Assembly (NCBI RefSeq): GCF_009646095.1
Contig: NZ_CP045725.1
Span: forward strand, 2,294,001-2,358,000
DNA from: Raineyella fluvialis
GTDB lineage: Bacteria; Actinomycetota; Actinomycetes; Propionibacteriales; Propionibacteriaceae
Length of the DNA: 64,000 nt
Direction: 5' to 3'
The notes under the pieces were generated by a model. The model searched no databases and was not told the origin of the DNA. It worked only from the letters and a program-made list of their open reading frames with translations. The translations under genes were made by a program, and so were the position numbers. Below, in pieces: positions 46,206 to 53,021 of this stretch (within the stretch, counting starts at the first letter, position 1; every line of letters begins with the position of its first letter).

Positions 46206-47765
46206 ATGGGATCCCGATCGCGCCGGCGGCGCCCACTCGCAGCGGCCGCTGCCCTGATCGCCTGTCTCCTGGTGGCATCGGCCTGTGCCGGCCCGGCCCG
46301 CGGTCCCAAGGAGTCGCCGTCGACAGCATCGCGCACGGCCACCCCCACTCAGCCCTGGACCGTCACCGAGAACGCGAAACCGGGAACCGGTGACTGGGAG
46401 ATCGACAGCTCCGCCGTCGCCGGCGACGCCCAACTCGCCGGCTACGCGGACCACACCTCGGTGCTCCCGGGGGAGAGCTTCGGCCTGTTCGTCACTTCCA
46501 CCCTGGGCGACGTCGCCGTTGCCGCCTACCGCGTCGGAGCGTACGGCGGGGCGGGCGCCCGGCTGGTCTGGCAGGCGCCTCAGCCAATCAAGGCCGTGAA
46601 GCAGCCCGACCCGGTGATCGAGGCCGACCACATGGTCGTCGCCAAGTGGGCGAAGACCACCGACGTCGCCACCACCGACTGGCCGGAGGGCTCTTACCTG
46701 CTCAAGCTCACCGCCGGAGGCAAGTCGCGTTACGTCCCGGTGACGGTCCGCAGCAGGTCCACCGCCGGACGGCTGGTGATCGTCAACGCGGTCATCACCG
46801 ACCAGGCGTACAACGACTGGGGCGGTTACTCCCTCTACGACGGCCCCGGCGATTCGCGCTCGACCCGGGTCAGCTTCGACCGGCCGCAGAAGGGCAACGG
46901 CGCCCAGCAGTTCTTCGGCGACGAACTCGCGCCCATCCAGCTCGCCGAGGGGCTCGGCGTCGACCTGGCGTACGTCACGTCGGTGGACCTGGATCGCGAG
47001 CCGGATCTGCTTAATGGCGCGTCCGGCATGGTCAGCATGGGCCACGACGAGTACTGGACGGTGCCGGAGCGCACCGCCGTCGAGAAGGCCCGCGACAGCG
47101 GCACCTCGCTCGCCTTCCTGGGGGCGAACGCCGTCTACTGGCGGGTCCGCCTCGAGGACGGCCAGACGGGGGACCGGCGGGTCGTCGTCGGCTACAAGAA
47201 CACCTCCGACCCGAAGAAGAACGCGGTCAACACCACGGTGATGTGGAGGTCCCAGCCCTATCCCCATCCCGAGAACTCCCTCACCGGGATGCTCTACGAG
47301 TGCTTCCCCGCGTACGGGGACATGGTCATCCAGGACCCGACGTTCCCCCTCTTCGACGGGACGGGCGTGAAGAAGGGGGACAAGATCCCCGGTGTCGTGG
47401 GTATCGAGATCGACCGCGCCTACCCGATCCCGGGGACGCCTGATGCGCTGACCGTGGCCGCCCATTCGCCGGTGACCTGCGGCAGCAACAAGCACACGTA
47501 CTCCGACATGACGTACTACTCCACCGGCAAGGCCGGGGTCTGGGCCACCGGCTCGATGATGTGGGTGAAGGTGCTCAACGGCCCGAACGGCAAGTACAAC
47601 ATCACCGATGCCTCCGTCACCTTCGTCCGGAGGGTGATGGAGAACGCGTTCCGCCAGATGGCGAAGGGTAACGGCAAGGGTGCGCTGCAGACGACCCCCA
47701 ACCTCTCCGGGCTGAATGCGTCGGCCTCCACGTCGACCGGCACAGGCGGGCCCGTCGACAAATAG
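46206..47765 (+). CDS. Secreted lipoprotein with N,N-dimethylformamidase beta-subunit-like domain
   Basis: A 519-residue lipoprotein. A basic start (MGSRSRRRR), a hydrophobic stretch and lipobox VASAC mark lipid attachment at residue about 27. The rest resembles the large C-terminal domain of DMFase beta subunits: VAAYRVGAYGGAGARLVW, ITDQAYNDWGGYSLYD, SMGHDEYWT and SLAFLGANAVYWRVRL. The family is widespread as exported proteins in actinobacteria, mostly of unknown role. A DMFase would release dimethylamine, the likely substrate of the island 14 kb away, but no DMFase small subunit is seen, so the link is speculative. Confidence 0.82.
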   Translation: MGSRSRRRRPLAAAAALIACLLVASACAGPARGPKESPSTASRTATPTQPWTVTENAKPGTGDWEIDSSAVAGDAQLAGYADHTSVLPGESFGLFVTSTLGDVAVAAYRVGAYGGAGARLVWQAPQPIKAVKQPDPVIEADHMVVAKWAKTTDVATTDWPEGSYLLKLTAGGKSRYVPVTVRSRSTAGRLVIVNAVITDQAYNDWGGYSLYDGPGDSRSTRVSFDRPQKGNGAQQFFGDELAPIQLAEGLGVDLAYVTSVDLDREPDLLNGASGMVSMGHDEYWTVPERTAVEKARDSGTSLAFLGANAVYWRVRLEDGQTGDRRVVVGYKNTSDPKKNAVNTTVMWRSQPYPHPENSLTGMLYECFPAYGDMVIQDPTFPLFDGTGVKKGDKIPGVVGIEIDRAYPIPGTPDALTVAAHSPVTCGSNKHTYSDMTYYSTGKAGVWATGSMMWVKVLNGPNGKYNITDASVTFVRRVMENAFRQMAKGNGKGALQTTPNLSGLNASASTSTGTGGPVDK

Positions 47766-47815
47766 TCCTGCGAGGATCTGGAGTCCGCCGCGGCGCCGGA
47801 CCTAGGGTGTCGGCC

Positions 47816-48328
47816 ATGACAGGAACTGTGGACGATCCCAGTGGCGAGATCGACAACGAGGCCTCAATGCTGCTCGATGCCGAGGATCTCGCCGAACAGG
47901 GGGTGCGGGAGGCGTACGCCCAGGTGGCTCTCGCCCTGACCGGACTCGGCCTCGTCCCGGCGGAGATCACCGAGATCATCGATCCGGACGCCCCCGCCTA
48001 CACGGTGGTCTGCCAGGGGATCGAGTATCCGATTGTCGGGCCCGGACTCCCGGACGAGGGTGCCTGGGGACGCGCCACGTACGCCCTGTTCGACCTCGTC
48101 AATCGGCAGCTGTCGGGACATGACCAGTGGCTGTACGCGATCAACGGCGGCAACGACCTGATCGGCATCCTGATGACCCCTGACCAGGCCGCCCGCGCCC
48201 GGCGTGCCCTGCTGCGAAGGTCGGACTGGCCCTACCTCCCCACCGATGAACCGGACTGGTCCGGCATGTTCCGCGACCGAACGCCACCGCCGTCGCCGTC
48301 CCGATGGACCGGATGGCGAGCGCGATAG
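47816..48328 (+). CDS. Hypothetical protein
   Basis: A 170-residue acidic, soluble protein that I do not recognise. The core (about 25-130) alternates helices and strands, with VCQGIEYPIVGPGLPDEGAWG and WLYAINGGNDLIGILMTPDQA as the most ordered parts. The tail is Pro/Arg-rich. Codon use is like that of its neighbours. The ATG at 47816 is chosen; a GTG at 47807 is possible. It lies between the lipoprotein and glmU genes on the same strand. Confidence 0.75.
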   Translation: MTGTVDDPSGEIDNEASMLLDAEDLAEQGVREAYAQVALALTGLGLVPAEITEIIDPDAPAYTVVCQGIEYPIVGPGLPDEGAWGRATYALFDLVNRQLSGHDQWLYAINGGNDLIGILMTPDQAARARRALLRRSDWPYLPTDEPDWSGMFRDRTPPPSPSRWTGWRAR

Positions 48329-48418
48329 GGTGGGTGGTGCCGCCTCGGATCAGCGGTCCTTCCCGTCAGCGGGGAGCCATCGCGTCAGTCCGGGAACGTT
48401 GTGGCCCATGCCCCTTCG

Positions 48419-48424
48419 AAGGAG
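48419..48424 (+). promoter_or_regulatory. Ribosome binding site that sets the glmU start
   Basis: AAGGAG ends directly before an in-frame ATG at 48425, which is too close for initiation there. The in-frame GTG at 48431 lies six bases downstream, the ideal spacing. The start of glmU is therefore placed at 48431. Confidence 0.6.
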
Positions 48425-48430
48425 ATGACG

Positions 48431-49822
48431 GTGACCGCGAGTGACGACGTGACGACCAACGGAACGGTGGGCGGTGAGGTTGCCGCCGTCGTGGTGCTCG
48501 CCGCCGGGGCCGGCACGCGGATGAAGTCCTCCCGCTCGAAGGTCCTGCACGAAGTGGCGGGTCGCTCCATGCTGTCCTGGGCGATCGACGCCGCCGAGCA
48601 GGTCTCGCCGGAGCACCTCGTCGTCGTCGTGGGCCACCAGCGCGACCAGGTCGAGGCGCATCTGCGCGAGGTCGCTCCCGCCGTGGTGACCGCGGTCCAG
48701 GAGGAGCAGAAGGGCACCGGCCATGCGGTGATGTGCGGCCTGGCGCCGCTCGGCGAGATCAGCGGCATCGTCGTCGTGACGTACGGTGACGTCCCCCTGC
48801 TCAGCGGGGAGACGCTCGTCGCGATGGTCGAGAATCACCGCCGCTCCGGGGACGCGATCACCGTGCTCACCGCCCACGTGCCGGATCCGACCGGCTACGG
48901 CCGGATCGTGCGGGGCGACGACGCGGGCATCGCGCGGATCGTGGAGCACAAGGACGCCTCCGAGGACGAGCGGGCGCTGGACGAGATCAACTCCGGCATC
49001 TACGTCTTCGACGCCGACATCCTGCATGACGGCCTGGCGAGCCTGCGCACCGACAACGTCCAGGGCGAGCTGTACCTCACCGACGTCATCGCGCACGCCA
49101 ACGCCGTCGGCCGCCGTGTCGGGGCGTACGTCACCGAGGACCTGTGGCAGACCGAGGGCGTCAACAACCGGCTCCAGCTGGCCCGGATGGGTGCGGAGAT
49201 GAACCGGCGGATCGGTGAGCGGTGGATGCTCGCCGGCGTCACGATCATCGACCCGGCCACGACCTGGATCGAGGACTCCGTCGACATCGCCCCCGATGTC
49301 ACCCTGCTGCCCGGCACTCAGTTGCTCGGCGCGACCTCCGTCGCGACCGGCGCCGTGATCGGGCCGGACACCACGCTGAAGGACGTCGAGGTCGGCGAGG
49401 GGGCGACGATCCTCCGCTCCCAGGGCCTCCTCGCCACCGTCGGCGCGGGCTGCCAGGTCGGACCGTTCGCCTACCTGCGCCCCGGTACCGAGCTCGGCGT
49501 CGATGTGCGACTCGGCGCGTTCGTCGAGACGAAGCGGGCGGTGATCGGGGCAGGCAGCACGATCGCGCACCAGGCGTACGCGGCAGATGTCGAGATCGGT
49601 GCCGGCGCCACGCTCTGTGCCGGTAGCATCGTCGCGAACGATGACGGGGAGTCCAAGCACACGACGCGGGTCGGCGCGGGTGCCTTCATCGGCGCTCACA
49701 GTGTGCTGGTGGCCCCTGTCACGGTCTCCGACGGGGCGTACGTCGCCGCCGGATCGACCGTCACCAAGGACGTGGCCACGTCGGGGGATGCCTCCGGCGC
49801 GCGTGGCTCCGGCCTTGACTGA
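48431..49822 (+). CDS. glmU: Bifunctional GlmU: GlcNAc-1-P uridyltransferase / GlcN-1-P acetyltransferase
   Basis: Makes UDP-GlcNAc for peptidoglycan. The N-terminal pyrophosphorylase domain is complete (LAAGAGTRMKSSRSKVLH, QKGTGHAV, TYGDVPLL, INSGIYVF). The C-terminal left-handed beta-helix keeps LRPG, VETK, the catalytic His in IAHQAY, and SKH. It departs from the family at acetyl-CoA-binding positions: the NYDG motif reads NDDG, the usual GSDT is GAHS, and the ISR segment near the end is missing. The acetyltransferase half may be altered. 463 residues, slightly short. It is followed by prs, as in relatives. Confidence 0.93.
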   Translation: MTASDDVTTNGTVGGEVAAVVVLAAGAGTRMKSSRSKVLHEVAGRSMLSWAIDAAEQVSPEHLVVVVGHQRDQVEAHLREVAPAVVTAVQEEQKGTGHAVMCGLAPLGEISGIVVVTYGDVPLLSGETLVAMVENHRRSGDAITVLTAHVPDPTGYGRIVRGDDAGIARIVEHKDASEDERALDEINSGIYVFDADILHDGLASLRTDNVQGELYLTDVIAHANAVGRRVGAYVTEDLWQTEGVNNRLQLARMGAEMNRRIGERWMLAGVTIIDPATTWIEDSVDIAPDVTLLPGTQLLGATSVATGAVIGPDTTLKDVEVGEGATILRSQGLLATVGAGCQVGPFAYLRPGTELGVDVRLGAFVETKRAVIGAGSTIAHQAYAADVEIGAGATLCAGSIVANDDGESKHTTRVGAGAFIGAHSVLVAPVTVSDGAYVAAGSTVTKDVATSGDASGARGSGLD

Positions 49823-49936
49823 GGATCGACACCCCGTGCCGGCAGCGGCCACTGCCGGCGCATCCGCCGTGTGCCCGAGCGGCGGTAAGCACACCCTGGG
49901 GGCCGGCACCCCCGACACTTCCGAGGAGACCAGCAC

Positions 49937-50905
49937 GTGAGCGGTTTCAAGCTGCCGTCCGAGAAGAACATGATGCTCTTCTCCGGTCGGGCCTACCCCG
50001 AGCTCGCCCAGGAGATCGCCCGGCTGATGGACACCGAACTGGTGCCCACCCGCCAGGTGACGTACGCGAATTCCGAGATCTATGTCCAGTACGAGGAGTC
50101 GGTCCGCGGCTCGGACGCCTTCGTGATCCAGTCGCACGCGGCCCCGGTCAACGAATCGCTGATGGAGCAGCTGATCATGGTCGATGCGCTCAAGCGCGCC
50201 TCGGCCAAGCGGATCACTGTGATCGCGCCGTTCTACCCGTACGCCCGCCAGGACAAGAAGCACCTCGGCCGGGAGCCCATCTCGGCGCGACTGGTCGCCG
50301 ACCTGTTCACCGCCGCCGGTGCCGACCGCATCATGTCGATCGACCTGCACGCCGCACAGATCCAGGGCTTCTTCGACGGCCCCGTGGACCACCTGTGGGG
50401 CCTGCCCGTGCTCGCCGAGTACGTTGCACAGAAGTACGACACCGACGAGATGACCGTGGTGTCACCCGATGCCGGTCGGGTGCGCCTCGCCGACATGTGG
50501 ACCGACCGTCTCGGCAGCCGGCTGGCCATCATCCACAAGCGCCGCGATCCCAACGTCGCCAACACGGTGGCGGTGCACGAGGTGGTCGGCGACGTCGAGG
50601 GGCGGGTGTGCCTGCTGGTCGACGACATGATCGACACCGCGGGGACGATCTGCCAGGCCGCCGATGCGCTCAAGCAGCGCGGCGCCAAGAAGGTCATCGC
50701 CGCCGCCACGCACCCGGTGCTGTCCGGCCCGGCCGCCCAGCGCCTCAACGACTCCGCCTTCGAAGAGGTGATCGTCTGCAACACGCTGCCGATCTGCACG
50801 GAGGTGCCGGTGGACAAGCTCACCGTCCTGTCCATCGCGCCGATGCTGGCCCAGGCGATCCACGAGGTGTTCGAGGACGGCTCGGTCACCAAGCTGTTCC
50901 GCTAG
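49937..50905 (+). CDS. prs: Ribose-phosphate pyrophosphokinase
   Basis: Makes PRPP from ribose-5-phosphate and ATP for nucleotide, His and Trp synthesis. The 322-residue class I enzyme shows YPYARQDKKHLGREPISARL (ATP and catalytic flexible loop), DLHAAQIQGFF, VVSPDAGRVRLA and the PRPP loop LLVDDMIDTAGT. GTG start. It follows glmU after 114 bp of non-coding sequence and is closed by a perfect 13-bp hairpin. Confidence 0.97.
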   Translation: MSGFKLPSEKNMMLFSGRAYPELAQEIARLMDTELVPTRQVTYANSEIYVQYEESVRGSDAFVIQSHAAPVNESLMEQLIMVDALKRASAKRITVIAPFYPYARQDKKHLGREPISARLVADLFTAAGADRIMSIDLHAAQIQGFFDGPVDHLWGLPVLAEYVAQKYDTDEMTVVSPDAGRVRLADMWTDRLGSRLAIIHKRRDPNVANTVAVHEVVGDVEGRVCLLVDDMIDTAGTICQAADALKQRGAKKVIAAATHPVLSGPAAQRLNDSAFEEVIVCNTLPICTEVPVDKLTVLSIAPMLAQAIHEVFEDGSVTKLFR

Positions 50906-50949
50906 TCGCTGCGACGCCGGCACCTCTCCTCGGAGTGTCGCGTCCTGCC

Positions 50950-50979
50950 GAGCCCCGGTCGATCCGTCGACCGGGGCTC
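50950..50979 (+). terminator. Hairpin terminator after prs
   Basis: GAGCCCCGGTCGA (50950-50962), loop TCCG, TCGACCGGGGCTC (50967-50979): a perfect 13-bp stem 45 bp behind the prs stop. There is no U run, as is common in high-GC actinobacteria. Confidence 0.75.
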
Positions 50980-51000
50980 GCCGCGTTCGTGAGCGGCGTG

Positions 51001-51191
51001 ACGTGATAGCATCGTCGGGTTGCCTCGGCGAGGGGAGGCGTACGCAGGTACGCCGAACGTGATCGACGTGGTGTGTCGCTGACCCGGGTCTGATCCCGGT
51101 CGCGGCCTGCCGGTGGACGCGTACGTCCCGGCCCTGGCGGCAGACCCAGATCCCGGTCGCCCGCAGGACGGCCCGACACCAGGAGGCCACC
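51001..51191 (+). promoter_or_regulatory. Long leader of rplY
   Basis: About 190 bp between the prs terminator and rplY. TGATAGCAT at 51003-51011 could hold a -10 element. GGCGTA-CGCAGG-TACGCC (51037-51054) and a GACCCGGGTC-type palindrome (51081-51090) are the visible secondary structures. A structured leader for a stress ribosomal protein is plausible; I do not recognise a known RNA family. Confidence 0.35.
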
Positions 51192-51791
51192 ATGGCTGAC
51201 GCCACCCTCTCCGCCCAGGTCCGCAACGAGTTCGGCAAGGGCGCCTCGCGCCGCACCCGCCGCGAGAACCTCGTGCCCGCCGTCCTCTACGGCCACGGCA
51301 TGGACCCCATCCACCTGACCCTCCCGGGCCACGAGACGATGCTGGCGCTGCGCACCGACAACGCCCTCCTCGAGGTCAACATCGAGGGCGAGTCCAAGCC
51401 CCGCCTGGCGCTCGCCAAGCAGGTCCAGCGTGACGCCGTCAAGGGCTTCCTGATCCACGTCGACCTGCTGGCCGTGCGTGCCGACGAGAAGGTCGTCGTC
51501 GAGGTCGCTCTCCTCGTCACCGGTGAGGCCGCCACCGGCACCACCGTGGTCGTCGACAAGAACACCCTCAGCCTCGAGGCCCCGGTCACCCACATCCCCG
51601 AGGACGTCGAGCTCTCCGTCGAGGGCCTGGAGGCTGGCGCGCAGCTGCTCGCCTCGGACCTCAAGCTCCCGTCGGGCGTGACCTACCTCGGCGACGCCGA
51701 GGACGTGCTCGTCTCGGTCGCCCACGCCGAGATCCAGGCCGAGGAGCCCGCTGAGGGCGCCGCCGAGGCCGAGGCTCCCGCCGCCGAGTGA
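51192..51791 (+). CDS. rplY: 50S ribosomal protein L25/general stress protein Ctc
   Basis: Binds 5S rRNA in the large subunit. The 199-residue long form has the L25 domain (about 1-95: SAQVRNEFGKGASRRTRREN, VLYGHG) and the TL5/CTC C-terminal beta domain (about 96-180), then an acidic Glu/Ala tail. ATG at 51192 after AGGAGG. It precedes pth as in Rv1015c–Rv1014c, where the pair is cotranscribed. Confidence 0.97.
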   Translation: MADATLSAQVRNEFGKGASRRTRRENLVPAVLYGHGMDPIHLTLPGHETMLALRTDNALLEVNIEGESKPRLALAKQVQRDAVKGFLIHVDLLAVRADEKVVVEVALLVTGEAATGTTVVVDKNTLSLEAPVTHIPEDVELSVEGLEAGAQLLASDLKLPSGVTYLGDAEDVLVSVAHAEIQAEEPAEGAAEAEAPAAE

Positions 51792-51846
51792 CCCGACCGC
51801 GACGTGCGCGGACGGATGAGTGACCTCGATCTGAAAGACTGACGAC

Positions 51847-52440
51847 ATGTGGCTGGTGGTGGGGCTCGGCAATCCCGGCCCCACCTATGCCCACACCCGG
51901 CACAACGTCGGCTACATGGTCGTCGAGGAACTCGCCCGCCGTGCGCACGTCGCGCTCAAGTCGGTCCCCAAGATGCGGGCCGACGTCGCCGAGACCCGGA
52001 TCAGTGCCGTCGGACTGGGGATCCCCGGCCCCGGCGCCGTCCGGGTCGCCCTGGTACGTTCCCACACGTACATGAACGAGTCCGGCATCGCCGTGGGCCG
52101 GCTCGCCGCGTTCTACGGTGTCGCGCCGGCCGAGATCGTCGCCGTGCACGACGAGCTGGATCTCGACGTCGGACAGCTGCGGCTCAAGAAGGGTGGCGGC
52201 GACAACGGTCACAACGGCCTGAAGTCGATGCGCGCCCACCTGCACTCCGGGGACTTCCTCAGGGTCCGCTTCGGGATCGGGCGGCCACCCGGGCGGCAGG
52301 CGCCGGCCGACTTCGTGCTGTCGTCCTTCCCCGCCTCCCAGCGGGACGTGGTCGCCGTCGAGGTGGCCCGTGCCGCCGATGCCGTGGAGACGCTGCTCAC
52401 CGACGGTCTCCCCGCGGCGCAGAACCGCTACAACTCCTGA
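51847..52440 (+). CDS. pth: Peptidyl-tRNA hydrolase
   Basis: Frees tRNA from prematurely released peptidyl-tRNA. The 197-residue protein shows the family start GLGNPGPTYAHTRHNVGY with the catalytic His, then RSHTYMNESG, VHDELDLDVGQLRLKKGG and GHNGLKSM. All active-site residues expected are present. It lies 55 bp behind rplY. Confidence 0.97.
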   Translation: MWLVVGLGNPGPTYAHTRHNVGYMVVEELARRAHVALKSVPKMRADVAETRISAVGLGIPGPGAVRVALVRSHTYMNESGIAVGRLAAFYGVAPAEIVAVHDELDLDVGQLRLKKGGGDNGHNGLKSMRAHLHSGDFLRVRFGIGRPPGRQAPADFVLSSFPASQRDVVAVEVARAADAVETLLTDGLPAAQNRYNS

Positions 52441-52562
52441 GTCCGCGCCGTCGGGTGAACCGGCCGTGCTGACTCGGCTCGTACGGCCCTCCTCTTTCGC
52501 CTATGGCATGTGTCTGCGCCGCCTGAGAGAATCCCAGCAAGGGATCTGAACCGGAGGTGGCC

Positions 52563-52952
52563 ATGATGACCGGACCCACTGGCAGCGACGTGGTCGTGCT
52601 GCAGGTCATCGCCGACGTGGATGACGATGAGGAACAGCTCCGGGAGCTGACCGGGATCCTCCAGGAGGACCTGTCGGAGCTTGATGTCCGTTCGGTGGAA
52701 CCCTTGGCCGAGGATATGGCGCCCGAAGGCTCGAAGGGGATCTTCCTCGCGATGGCGGGCTGGCTCTCCGTGCATCTGGGCACGGAGGGGTTGAAGGCGG
52801 TGGTGAACGCCGTCTCCGCCTGGGCGGGCCGCACCGGCAGGACCGTGGAGCTCACTCTCGACGGCAACACGCTCAAACTCACCGGTGCCAGCGCCGAGCT
52901 CGAGTCACGGATCGTCAATGAGTTCTTCAGCCGTCAGGCGCCACCCCACTGA
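52563..52952 (+). CDS. EACC1-like effector-associated protein, partner of the caspase
   Basis: A 129-residue protein of the 'effector-associated constant component 1' type: an N-terminal beta-alpha part (VVVLQVIADVDDDEEQLREL), the conserved PEGSKGIFLAMAG, a helix with LKAVVNAVSAWAGRTGRTV, and the end GNTLKLTGASAELESRIVNE. EACC1 proteins accompany caspase, trypsin and other effectors in actinobacterial conflict systems (described by Aravind and colleagues). The ATG at 52563 follows GGAGG; 69 bp separate it from the caspase gene. It probably binds or controls that effector; the mechanism is unknown. Confidence 0.82.
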   Translation: MMTGPTGSDVVVLQVIADVDDDEEQLRELTGILQEDLSELDVRSVEPLAEDMAPEGSKGIFLAMAGWLSVHLGTEGLKAVVNAVSAWAGRTGRTVELTLDGNTLKLTGASAELESRIVNEFFSRQAPPH

Positions 52953-53021
52953 CGCGGCGGCTGCGGCGCCTGCCCCGGCCGGCACGGCCAGCGTCCGGTC
53001 ACACGCGGAATCGACTGAACC

